Of a DNA stretch of 9,935 nucleotides, positions 1 through 7,097 are shown one piece after another (within the stretch, counting starts at the first letter, position 1; each line of letters begins with the position of its first letter). Origin of the DNA: Flavobacteriales bacterium UBA7325 (GTDB lineage Bacteria; Bacteroidota; Bacteroidia; Flavobacteriales_D; Crocinitomicaceae); assembly GCA_002471375.1 (NCBI GenBank), contig DKPV01000102.1, positions 1 to 9,935 of the forward strand, written 5' to 3'. The notes below the pieces were generated by a model. The model saw only the letters and a program-made list of their open reading frames with translations, did not search any database and was not told the DNA's origin. The position numbers and the translations under genes are program-made.

Positions 1-1
1 G

Positions 2-475
2 CACTTTATGAATCCAGTTCCAATTATGAAGCTAGTCGAAATCATTAGAGGTTATTCTACTTCTGACGAAGTGACTGAGTTGATTATGGAGACTTCTCGC
101 AAACTGAACAAAGTTCCGGTTGAAGTAAACGACTATCCTGGGTTCGTGGCTAATAGAATATTAATGCCAATGATCAATGAAGCGATTATCACACTAAACG
201 AGGGTGTCGCAGGAGTTGAAGAAATTGATACAGTAATGAAATTAGGAATGGCTCATCCAATGGGTCCATTACAATTGGCTGATTTTATTGGCCTAGATGT
301 TTGTCTAGCAATTATGGAAGTACTTCATGATGGTCTTGGTAACCCGAAATATGCTCCTTGCCCATTACTTGTAAATATGGTAACTGCCGGAAAACTTGGT
401 GTTAAATCAAAAGAAGGATTCTACTCTTGGGGACACGGAACCAAAGAACTAATTGTAGCTGATAACTTCAAGTAA
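2..475 (+). CDS. hbd: 3-hydroxybutyryl-CoA dehydrogenase, C-terminal part (5' end outside window)
   Basis: The reading frame is already open at base 2, so the ATG at 8 is an internal Met in the conserved HFMNP segment and not the start. The enzyme oxidises 3-hydroxyacyl-CoA (typically 3-hydroxybutyryl-CoA) with NAD(P)+ in the cytoplasm, in fatty-acid/butyrate-type or phenylacetate-type metabolism. In the 157 visible residues the catalytic His is residue 1 (HFMNP), the paired Glu is residue 13 (LVEIIRG) and the active-site Asn is residue 51 (GFVANR). These spacings agree with my memory of the clostridial enzyme. The C-terminal helical domain follows, with HPMGPLQLADFIGLD and the usual ending GVKSKEGFYSW. 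The N-terminal NAD-binding Rossmann domain lies upstream of the window. The frame ends in TAA and no terminator hairpin is obvious after it. It could equally be annotated paaH or fadB2-like, because the substrate cannot be fixed from this half. Confidence 0.93.
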   Translation, partial: HFMNPVPIMKLVEIIRGYSTSDEVTELIMETSRKLNKVPVEVNDYPGFVANRILMPMINEAIITLNEGVAGVEEIDTVMKLGMAHPMGPLQLADFIGLDVCLAIMEVLHDGLGNPKYAPCPLLVNMVTAGKLGVKSKEGFYSWGHGTKELIVADNFK

Positions 476-517
476 ACGACAGATTGATATTTCAGTTGGT
501 ATTCGTATCTTCATTAG

Positions 518-970
518 ATGGCAGAATAGTTTGATAACCCGATAGACAAGGATAAAATCACAAAGACCCCGAGCATACTCGAGTATGATCACCATGTTGG
601 TTAGACGTTAGTAAAGCCTGATGATAAAGGCAAATTGAAAGGCCGTTCATAGTCTGCAATGGAGCATCCAAAAGACATGCAGCTAAATCAGATTTATGAG
701 CAGATGCAATTGCACGCAGATCAAGCTAAAATGTTGAATAACCGTAAAGTGATCTAGGAAATAATCTATGATGCAGAAATGCATTTTCAACCAATTATCA
801 ATCACGTATATCACGTCTGCCAAAAAGAGGATTCAAGCTTTTTACTATCCATGATTGCTAAAAACGAATGAGGTAGATCTGCGAAAAACTATGAGTACGT
901 TGCTACAGTGTGGTTGTTAGCAGATCACACTTGGGACATTGTTGAGAAGAATGATGGCTTTGCATTCTAA
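518..970 (+). pseudogene. DUF2452-family (C1orf50-like) protein, broken by five in-frame stops
   Basis: Reading from ATG 518 to TAA 968-970 gives 150 codons in one unbroken frame, interrupted by TAG at 527, 602, 650 and 755 and TGA at 869. No frameshift is needed. The translation still reads like a conserved protein: NPIDKDK near the start, KPDDKGKLKGRS, SAMEHPKDMQLNQIYEQ, a YDAEMHFQPIINHVYH segment, then SMIAKNE-stop-GRS and LLADHTWDIV. From memory this matches the DUF2452 family, whose vertebrate member is C1orf50; there the SPKEWG motif has Trp where this copy has TGA, a one-base change from TGG. The function of the family is not known to me. The region 476-978 holds nothing else I can recognise. 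TAG is the true stop of four other genes here, so recoding is unlikely. The pseudogene status is clear; the family assignment is probable. Confidence 0.8.
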
Positions 971-978
971 TTTAAGGG

Positions 979-2883
979 TTAATTATTAAACAGCCTCATC
1001 TGCTTAACATAGAGCTGACGTGTGTCTTTATCGAGCTTAAACTCTACATCTAAGCCAAAATTAAAATAGGTCCCACCCGTATAATGCTTCCTCAAATACC
1101 GTCTCTTAAGTTGCTCTAATACATTTGCAAAGTCTTGAATTTCTGATTCGGTCATGGTAAGCTTTCCTTTGTTCAAGCTTGAATACGTAATTATATCTAA
1201 CCCACCTTTCTTCTTACCATACGTTGAAGTAGTTTTATCCGGGTAACAGATAAACTGATCACATTCAATACCACTTGTTGGCTGGACCACGTTTTCATTT
1301 CCAAGCTGAGCATTTATAACAAACCCCATATAGTTATCTCGATATAGGTTGGTTGTGATTGCCACTCCATTGACTTCTTCATCTGGAAAAGATCGATGTA
1401 CTAATATTCCCATTGCGACATAGCGATGATCTAAGTTGAAGGCCTCACGTTCCATAAAGGCACCATAAGACCATAAACTAGCCCAAACTTTCTTAACTGC
1501 CTGATCGATCGGTTTCTTTGGATTCCCTATCTCACCAGTCTTAGAAGTATACAAGCCGGCGCCTGAAAATCCTTCTCGATCTTCTGCATTTGTTGAGGAC
1601 CGAAATCGCATTCGTCTGTAATCACCTAATTCCACGATCATGTCTACCACAGATGAAAGCAGTGCAGGATCTATAGGAGTTGACAGAATTTTCCACCGGA
1701 TCAACTGTAGGTCTCCTTCAATGGCTTCTTTTGAGCGATTCAAATTATCCTTCTGGAATAGCTGCGTTAGCAGGTTTCTGATGCCTGCACGATCACTGTG
1801 CTTTTTATAGCAACCAAATGGAATAGCAAAAGCAGATTCGGGAGTCTTGAAGTCTAGCTTCTTCGAATACTGAAGGAGTTCACCAAAGTTTGCAGCTTTG
1901 TTCCCAGCAATTTTACCGTGTTTTTCCCTTAAATTCTCAGCTCGGATCAATGTATCAACGGATGTGTCGCATTTAAGTCTTATCGGGCGTTTAGATCGGA
2001 TACGCCCAGTCAAATCGACATTCGACGGTCGTAGATAAAATGTGTCCTGTTCCACTGTAAATTCTACGACCTTGCCTTCCATGTCAAGAAGATCCGCATT
2101 GGAAAACAAATCTGTATAAGCACAAACAGGAATTTTTCGATTATGTCCGAGCAAAGAAACATGACTCAATGGTGTCTGAAATTTCGTTACCATAACTCCG
2201 GCTACTAACGGAAAAGTAAGCGGAATATCTTCAAGCAGCAGAATGTCTGTTGAACGAATAGTCTTTGAATCCTCTTCCCATTCACGGATTACCTTGACTC
2301 GACCATATTTACTTGTCTTTGATATAGGCTGGTAGATCTGATTCGCATAAACTTCATCAGGTGTCAGCAAAGGAATTGATTTGGAAATAGAAGATTTCAA
2401 ACCATTCACGTGAGACGTACTCATCATCAGGTAAAACTTCTCTTTAAAAAAAACATCTTCTTGAATTGCAAAAAACAACTGTTCCAAATGTGCTGCGTTC
2501 ATTCTATCAGAAGGACCGAGTTCTAGCCCAAACTTGTCAAGCGCCCTGTAAGAATTGATATTTGCTAATAGGAACGGCCTAGATTTTTCTGCTGAGTAAT
2601 TTTCTTCATTAAACTCCGACAAGGTCTTTCTATACCCCAATTCGTCTTCGCAAAAGACATGGTGAAATTGGTATTGAGATGATGACAAAAAGTATAGCTT
2701 ATCATCACGAGTATCGAATACCACTTTGACAGACGATACCTGCCCATACTTTTGATAAAGCGGCTGAGAACACATGGCTGCGAATTCTTCTTGCGAAGAA
2801 ATTTGCAAGTCAGCATCTTGAGAGCATCCAATCACGCTCCAGAGCAGTATAATAAATATGCTTATCGCTTTAGCCATTCTCAT
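979..2883 (-). CDS. Lipoprotein with phosphohistidine-swivel and PPDK/PEP-synthase-type ATP-grasp domains
   Basis: I place the start at ATG 2883 (634 aa) because it opens directly on a lipoprotein signal: MRMAK, a hydrophobic stretch (residues 6-19) and lipobox VIGC with Cys20. The open frame runs back to a TTG at 2901, and ATG 2877 is also possible. Residues about 25-190 are unrecognised. A swivel-type phosphohistidine segment follows (FQTPLSHVSLLGHNR, candidate His241). The C-terminal half is a PPDK/PEP-synthase N-terminal-type ATP-grasp domain: GNKAANFGEL near 327-336, RFRSSTNAED near 426-435 followed by GFSGAGLY, and Glu614 and Gln628 near the end in VEF and VKQM. Swivel-before-ATP-grasp is the order of glucan water dikinase and the reverse of PEP synthase. 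The enzyme chemistry would be ATP-dependent phosphotransfer through His, but the substrate is unknown. It lies 51 bp downstream of yaaA on the same strand. The product should be exported and lipid-anchored, which is odd for an ATP-using enzyme. Confidence 0.85.
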   Translation of the reverse strand: MRMAKAISIFIILLWSVIGCSQDADLQISSQEEFAAMCSQPLYQKYGQVSSVKVVFDTRDDKLYFLSSSQYQFHHVFCEDELGYRKTLSEFNEENYSAEKSRPFLLANINSYRALDKFGLELGPSDRMNAAHLEQLFFAIQEDVFFKEKFYLMMSTSHVNGLKSSISKSIPLLTPDEVYANQIYQPISKTSKYGRVKVIREWEEDSKTIRSTDILLLEDIPLTFPLVAGVMVTKFQTPLSHVSLLGHNRKIPVCAYTDLFSNADLLDMEGKVVEFTVEQDTFYLRPSNVDLTGRIRSKRPIRLKCDTSVDTLIRAENLREKHGKIAGNKAANFGELLQYSKKLDFKTPESAFAIPFGCYKKHSDRAGIRNLLTQLFQKDNLNRSKEAIEGDLQLIRWKILSTPIDPALLSSVVDMIVELGDYRRMRFRSSTNAEDREGFSGAGLYTSKTGEIGNPKKPIDQAVKKVWASLWSYGAFMEREAFNLDHRYVAMGILVHRSFPDEEVNGVAITTNLYRDNYMGFVINAQLGNENVVQPTSGIECDQFICYPDKTTSTYGKKKGGLDIITYSSLNKGKLTMTESEIQDFANVLEQLKRRYLRKHYTGGTYFNFGLDVEFKLDKDTRQLYVKQMRLFNN

Positions 2884-2934
2884 TTTATACTGTAAAACCA
2901 ATTCGGAAAATGGTTCACTAGCACTTTTTTCAAG

Positions 2935-3693
2935 CTACCTTGTAAATACCCACACGGTCTCATTTGATTGATTTTCATCAAACAAATAACCATCAACAGT
3001 AAAGTTCTTAATGTCCTCAACATTATCGATATCATTGTCTACTATGTATCGAGCCATTGTCCCTCTAGCTCTCTTTGCAAAAACCATGACAGTTTTATAT
3101 TCACCGTTCTTTAGCTCTTTAAATAATGGCGTAATTACCGCAGCGTTTAGAACTTTTCGATCTACAGCTTTGAAGTATTCCTGCGACGCTAAGTTTACGA
3201 TAACTTCAATCTCTTCAGAATTTAATTCATCCGCTAATTTTGGTCCCCAGAATTTATATAGACTGGTTTCTTTTGGGGTAACAGGCCATTTTGTGCCCAT
3301 TTCAAGTCGGTATGGATAAATAACATCAAATGGCTTTAGCAACCCATATAATCCGGATAGAATTCTCACTTTAGACTGGGCAACACTAATTCCTTTCTGA
3401 TCTAAAGATGTTGCATCAAACCCGCGGTACACTTCGCCATTAAATGCCACAGAAGCATAATTATTCTTACCATTTAAGTCACCAATAGATTCCCACGACT
3501 GATAGCGTTCAAAATTTAAATTAGATAAATCAGTAGAAAGCGACATCATCTTTCCTATTTTTCGAGCGGAAAATTTAGCCAATTTCTTCACTAAATATTC
3601 CGACTCTTCCATAAAGATTGGAGAGCTTGAAATTGGCGTGGAAATTTCTTTGGTCATATCTAGAGCCTTAGCTGGAGAGAGAAGTACTTTCAT
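2935..3693 (-). CDS. yaaA: Peroxide stress protein YaaA (DUF328/UPF0246)
   Basis: ATG 3693 begins the typical N-terminus MKVLLSPAKALDM and gives 252 aa, the usual length of the family. The frame extends nine codons further to a TTG at 3720, but that extension is not family-like. Other recognisable blocks are the helical segment LVKKLAKFSARKIGKMM, ALDQKG-like DATSLDQKGI, LSGLYGLLKPFDVIYPYRLEMGTK and the C-terminal region VMVFAKRARGTMARYI. In E. coli, YaaA belongs to the OxyR regulon; it binds DNA and limits damage during hydrogen peroxide stress by lowering free intracellular iron. It is cytoplasmic. The gene is divergent from the CAP-domain gene and shares a 144-bp intergenic region with it. 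It probably leads an operon with the lipoprotein gene behind it, with only 51 bp and no hairpin between them. The stop is TAG. The identity is secure; its role in this organism is inferred. Confidence 0.95.
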   Translation of the reverse strand: MKVLLSPAKALDMTKEISTPISSSPIFMEESEYLVKKLAKFSARKIGKMMSLSTDLSNLNFERYQSWESIGDLNGKNNYASVAFNGEVYRGFDATSLDQKGISVAQSKVRILSGLYGLLKPFDVIYPYRLEMGTKWPVTPKETSLYKFWGPKLADELNSEEIEVIVNLASQEYFKAVDRKVLNAAVITPLFKELKNGEYKTVMVFAKRARGTMARYIVDNDIDNVEDIKNFTVDGYLFDENQSNETVWVFTR

Positions 3694-3748
3694 AAATGTA
3701 AATTCGATATTTAAAGACAATTCTTATACCTTGAAAGGTAAGTTTTTT

Positions 3749-3780
3749 TTGATAAAAATGAATGATGTCATCTAGAATTG
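3749..3780 (+). promoter_or_regulatory. Possible promoter for the CAP-domain gene
   Basis: TTG at 3749-3751 and TAGAATTG at 3773-3780 resemble the Bacteroidota -33 (TTG) and -7 (TAnnTTTG) elements. The spacing is 21 bases, against about 19 expected, and the -7 box has one mismatch. It would leave a leader of roughly 50 bases before ATG 3838. A reverse-strand TACCTTTC in the same divergent region could serve yaaA. Both are weak matches in AT-rich DNA. Confidence 0.25.
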
Positions 3781-3837
3781 TGTTACGAAATGAGGTGGGC
3801 TTGTTATGTAAGTATACATCTCACTAATCTCCATAAT

Positions 3838-4866
3838 ATGAAAAATGTAATTCTCCTTATTTCCTTCCTTGTTACATCCAGTGTTGTATCAGCAAAAGAC
3901 ATCGCATTTAACCGCTTGAATAAATTATATCATAAAGATTCCAAGCAATGCCTCGTTGTAGCCAAAAGATACATGAAGTACCTTCCCGAAAATGCTTCTG
4001 CCTATTATTTCGCAACGCTCATCTATCGCGATAAGGTTGACAATGCAAGAAATGCAAAGGGAAAATACTTCAGCATGACTAAATCATTGTCCTACGCCAA
4101 AAAATTTACAGCGCGTGATCACGAGAATATCCTAAATGAAATTGACTGGAATCAGACAGTGTTTTCGCTCGAAGAAAAAGCCTCGAGCGTTATCGCCGAA
4201 TTATCTCAATCAGAATTTACTGATCTTGCAATTCGACTTCAGCGTAAAGTTGATAGGTACGAGTTTATGAATACCCTCTATCTAGCCGATGTTGAAACAA
4301 CAGAGCGAGAAACACAACCACTCAAGTTGAATTCAGATGACAAAGAATCGACATTAACCCCAACAGAATTCAATTCATCGCCTGAAATTGTAAAGATCTC
4401 GGGACAGTTCTATGGGCTTCCTGAAGGGAATGAAGTAATTGCTTCTCATAGCAAACCGAACGAGCAAGAATTGCTTAGACTGATAAATCAGGAACGCAAG
4501 AATAAAGGGATCGTTGAATTAGTCTGGGAAGAAGATCTTGCAAAGGCCTGTAGATATCATGCCTGCGATCTAGGAACTCAAGATTATTTCGATCACAATA
4601 GTCACGACAGAATCAATGGTGAACTTGTTCAAGTAGGCGGTACATTCGAAAGAATAAAGAAGTTTTATACCGATGGGTTTGTCAATTCAGAAAACATCGC
4701 TGCAGGAAATGAAACTCCAAAAGCAACTTACAAGCAGTGGTATGATAGCCCCGGGCACTATGCAAATATGTTCAACAAGTCGAGTAGAAAAGCTGGAATC
4801 GGTGTATATAAGGTTCCTGGTACTTTATTCGAATACTACTGGGTATTCTGCACAGCATTGGATTAG
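3838..4866 (+). CDS. Secreted CAP/SCP-domain protein with helical N-terminal region
   Basis: ATG 3838 is chosen because it starts a standard signal peptide (MKNVILLISFLVTSSVVSA, cleavage predicted after Ala19), giving 342 aa. The longer frame from TTG 3778 would bury that signal. Residues about 25-130 are helical and weakly TPR-like (ENASAYYFATLIYRD, then a lysine/alanine-rich stretch). A Ser/Thr/Glu-rich linker occupies about 150-195. The CAP (cysteine-rich secretory/antigen 5/PR-1) domain fills about 207-342: LLRLINQERKNKG, CRYHACDLG (first His), SENIAAGNETP (Glu) and WYDSPGHYANMFN (second His), ending at YYWVFCTALD. The metal-binding-type His/Glu/His set appears complete. Bacterial CAP proteins are exported and mostly of unknown function, with roles in the cell envelope or in binding small molecules suggested. 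The gene is monocistronic: divergent from yaaA and followed by its own terminator. Confidence 0.88.
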   Translation: MKNVILLISFLVTSSVVSAKDIAFNRLNKLYHKDSKQCLVVAKRYMKYLPENASAYYFATLIYRDKVDNARNAKGKYFSMTKSLSYAKKFTARDHENILNEIDWNQTVFSLEEKASSVIAELSQSEFTDLAIRLQRKVDRYEFMNTLYLADVETTERETQPLKLNSDDKESTLTPTEFNSSPEIVKISGQFYGLPEGNEVIASHSKPNEQELLRLINQERKNKGIVELVWEEDLAKACRYHACDLGTQDYFDHNSHDRINGELVQVGGTFERIKKFYTDGFVNSENIAAGNETPKATYKQWYDSPGHYANMFNKSSRKAGIGVYKVPGTLFEYYWVFCTALD

Positions 4867-4882
4867 AAAAGTATTTTGAGAT

Positions 4883-4916
4883 GCTGGAGGATTTAGTTCC
4901 TCTAGCGTTTTTTTTT
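4883..4916 (+). terminator. Rho-independent terminator after the CAP-domain gene
   Basis: A nine-pair stem with one G-T wobble (GCTGGAGGA, 4883-4891, with TCCTCTAGC, 4898-4906) encloses a six-base loop. It is followed by G and nine T (4908-4916). It starts 16 bases after the TAG of the CAP gene. The T-run overlaps the stop codon of the convergent transporter gene. On the minus strand the hairpin has only a poor T-run after it, so it acts mainly rightward. Confidence 0.9.
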
Positions 4917-6285
4917 ATCGAATAAAGAGCATCGCGAAAGCCACCACAATTAAGACGGATACTACATTCAGAATAAACCCTGTTCGAGCCATTTGACGAA
5001 TCGTGACTTGTCCAGAAGAAAACACAATCGCATTCGGTGGAGTTCCAACGGGTAACATAAATGCGCAACTTGCAGCAAGAGCAACAGGGAAACAAAGCGT
5101 TTCCAGTGGAATTCCTGCCTTTGTACAAAATACTGCGATGATCGGAACGAAAACAGTGACGAGAGCAGTATTGGACATGATTTCGGTTCCGAAGATTGAA
5201 ATCGAAACTACAACAAGCAGCAGCAACATAATGTGAAGATTATTAAACCCATCAAATAGGGCAGCAATTTCAACAATCACTCCGTTCACTTCTAACATTT
5301 TAGCGAGTGCAAGTCCGCCTCCAAAGAGAATTAAAATCCCCCAAGCTAATTTATTCGTGTCCTTCCAGACAAGAATTGGACTTCCATCCGAGCTTGGCAT
5401 AAGGAACATAATGATGGCCGCGATTATCGCAACGTTTTCATCACCATACGAGATTCCTGTCCATTCGATCAATAGTTTTCTAAATGACCAAAGAATGACA
5501 ACAACTAGGAACAAGAGAATAATTTTTATCTGATCACTCGACCATGGTTTTTTTTCAATGTCTAGATTAATTGAATCTCCCTTTCTCTCCCCTTTCAAGC
5601 GGATCACAAAAAAGAAAAATAGTACGGTTAATAGGATAATAGCCAATGGTAAGCCATATTTCATCCAATCGAGAAAAGTAATCTCAATACCGTAGTTGTC
5701 ACTGAGTACTCCCGCCATAACACTGTTTGGAGGTGATCCAACTAGGGTCGCCATTCCTCCAATACTCGCAGAATAGGCAATAGCCAATAAGAGGAGCAGG
5801 GGGAACTTTGAATTTGATTCGCTTTTAATATTGCCAACAACTGCAGTAGCCATTGGAAGCATCATCAACGTTGTCGCTGTATTGGAAATCCACATACTCA
5901 ATAAACCAGTGCTGATAATGAAGCCCAAAAGAATTCGAGTTTTTGAATTTCCTACAAAGGATATTATGGACCTTGCAATCTGTTTATGAACGCCCCATTT
6001 CTCCATAGCCAATGCTAAAAGAAATCCTCCAAGGAATAGAAATACAAATTTGTTGGCATACGCACCAGCTACTTGCTCAGGTGTAAGCAACTCCATTGGA
6101 ACAGCTACAGCGAGCGGCAGCATCGCAGTAACATAAATTGGCAATGCTTCGACCAACCATAGAAAGACAATCAAGCCGCCTAAGGCAGTAGCCTTCCACA
6201 TATCCGATTCGCCCTTAATTAGTAATGTCAAGATAAAGGCAAGCGTCCCTGCGATTAAGAAAATCTGTTTAGTTGTTATGCGCAT
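4915..6285 (-). CDS. DASS/SLC13-family sodium:dicarboxylate (or anion) symporter
   Basis: This 456-residue inner-membrane transporter starts at ATG 6285. It has about 11 hydrophobic segments and the two inverted repeats of the DASS fold. Each repeat has the SNT signature: MWISNTATTLMMLP with SNT at 134-136, and TEIMSNTALVTVFVP with SNT at 371-373. Each also has a matching PPN loop: GSPPN at 183-187 and GTPPN at 414-418. These motifs form the sodium and carboxylate sites in characterised members such as VcINDY. A charged loop near 230-250 separates the halves. Likely substrates are C4-dicarboxylates such as succinate, malate and fumarate, though sulfate-type members exist and the substrate cannot be read from sequence. 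The gene follows pspA on the same strand, but a strong terminator ends only 9 bases before its start codon, so its expression is a puzzle. The 3' end is convergent with the CAP gene. No Shine-Dalgarno motif is seen. Confidence 0.93.
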   Translation of the reverse strand: MRITTKQIFLIAGTLAFILTLLIKGESDMWKATALGGLIVFLWLVEALPIYVTAMLPLAVAVPMELLTPEQVAGAYANKFVFLFLGGFLLALAMEKWGVHKQIARSIISFVGNSKTRILLGFIISTGLLSMWISNTATTLMMLPMATAVVGNIKSESNSKFPLLLLLAIAYSASIGGMATLVGSPPNSVMAGVLSDNYGIEITFLDWMKYGLPLAIILLTVLFFFFVIRLKGERKGDSINLDIEKKPWSSDQIKIILLFLVVVILWSFRKLLIEWTGISYGDENVAIIAAIIMFLMPSSDGSPILVWKDTNKLAWGILILFGGGLALAKMLEVNGVIVEIAALFDGFNNLHIMLLLLVVVSISIFGTEIMSNTALVTVFVPIIAVFCTKAGIPLETLCFPVALAASCAFMLPVGTPPNAIVFSSGQVTIRQMARTGFILNVVSVLIVVAFAMLFIR

Positions 6286-6290
6286 ATTCT

Positions 6291-6328
6291 AAATAAAAAA
6301 GCGCCCTGATTCAGTGATCAGGGCGCTT
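6291..6328 (-). terminator. Rho-independent terminator after pspA
   Basis: A perfect 12-pair GC-rich stem (AAGCGCCCTGAT, 6299-6310, with ATCAGGGCGCTT, 6317-6328) has a six-base loop. Read on the minus strand, the stem ends in a run of six T (6300-6295) continuing as ATTT. It begins 14 bases past the pspA stop and ends just before the start codon of the transporter. It is the strongest hairpin I see in the window. Confidence 0.93.
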
Positions 6329-6342
6329 CTTATAAATTTTAT

Positions 6343-7059
6343 TTATTGTTGCTCTGCAGCCATTTTAGCTTTAAGAGCATCTAAATCATCTTTTGCCTTT
6401 AATTCAGCAGACGTAGATTCAAGTGCATCATCTATCTCAGCATCAAGTGACCTGCTTTCATTAGCGATTTCCGAGTAAGATTCAGCTAACGCTTCTTCTT
6501 CCGCAACTTTCACTTTCATTCTTTCTAGCATTTCTACGGTTGATGAAGAATCGATTCCAGCAAGATCTTTATTAATCTCCTTAGTCGCTTTGCTCACTTT
6601 TGCACGAGCCTTTAAAGTTTTCAATTCGTTCTCGTACTTAGAAATATTTTCTTTAAGATCATCAATCTTATCTTTCAACTTGTCAGAATTTCCTTCAAAA
6701 TAATCTTGGTTCTTTTTAGCTTGAGCCGCAAGTTCTTCATTTTCTTTCTTACGAAGTAAAGCTTCTGATGCTAAACGATCGCCTTCAGCTGCCTCCATTT
6801 CACCAGCAGAAGCTTTTTTAAGAAGTAACATTGCTTTCGTTTCGTATTCTTTTCCTTTCTCACTGTATTCTTCAGCTTCTCCTTTAGAACGAATCCCCAT
6901 TGCCTTTACTCCGGCCATTGCCACAAGTGCTTTTTCTAGGTTTGCTTTTAGGTCACGAATACCTTGCTCTGTCATTTTGACTGGATCTTCCATATTATCC
7001 AATGCCGCATTCGCTTCCGCTTTTCCAATTCTAAATAGTCTTTTCAACCAAGCCCACAT
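6343..7059 (-). CDS. pspA: PspA/IM30 (Vipp1) family membrane-stress protein
   Basis: This protein of 238 aa starts at ATG 7059. The N-terminus MWAWLKRLFRIGKAEANAAL is the amphipathic membrane-binding helix of the family, followed by the conserved DNMEDPVKMTEQGIRDLKANL segment. The remainder, to about 215, is almost continuous coiled coil rich in Lys, Glu and Ala, including MLLLKKASAGE and YENELKTLKARAKVSKA. The family belongs to the ESCRT-III-like superfamily: it forms rods or rings on the inner face of the cytoplasmic membrane and helps maintain or repair it under stress. The last ~20 residues (AKDDLDALKAKMAAEQQ) are charged. An unknown 85-residue gene lies 38 bp upstream on the same strand, and a strong terminator follows 14 bp downstream, which suggests a two-gene transcription unit. 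No pspF, pspB or pspC homologue is in the window, so regulation differs from the enterobacterial system or lies elsewhere. Confidence 0.93.
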   Translation of the reverse strand: MWAWLKRLFRIGKAEANAALDNMEDPVKMTEQGIRDLKANLEKALVAMAGVKAMGIRSKGEAEEYSEKGKEYETKAMLLLKKASAGEMEAAEGDRLASEALLRKKENEELAAQAKKNQDYFEGNSDKLKDKIDDLKENISKYENELKTLKARAKVSKATKEINKDLAGIDSSSTVEMLERMKVKVAEEEALAESYSEIANESRSLDAEIDDALESTSAELKAKDDLDALKAKMAAEQQ

Positions 7060-7097
7060 AATTCTCTGTTTTTGTTGTAGTTATTGTAAGTTAATTC

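Noticed and set aside
8..10. ATG as the start of the first gene
   Set aside because: Codons 2-7 (His-Phe) belong to the conserved HFMNP motif of the dehydrogenase, so the gene starts outside the window.
518..970. Alternative genetic code or amber/opal recoding to keep the DUF2452-like gene alive
   Set aside because: TAG ends four other genes in the window and none of the intact genes has an internal TAG or TGA; no suppressor tRNA or recoding element is visible here.
2884..2901. TTG start for the dikinase-like lipoprotein
   Set aside because: The ATG at 2883 directly precedes a well-formed lipoprotein signal; the extra six residues add nothing family-like.
3694..3720. TTG start for yaaA
   Set aside because: The family begins at MKVLLSPAK, which matches ATG 3693.
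3778..3837. N-terminal extension of the CAP-domain gene from TTG 3778
   Set aside because: It would place 20 polar residues before a normal signal peptide that has its own ATG.
4772..5128. Cys-rich 118-residue reverse-strand frame across the convergent gene ends
   Set aside because: It overlaps the CAP and transporter genes, has no start context, and its Cys/Ser-rich composition is typical of a shadow frame.
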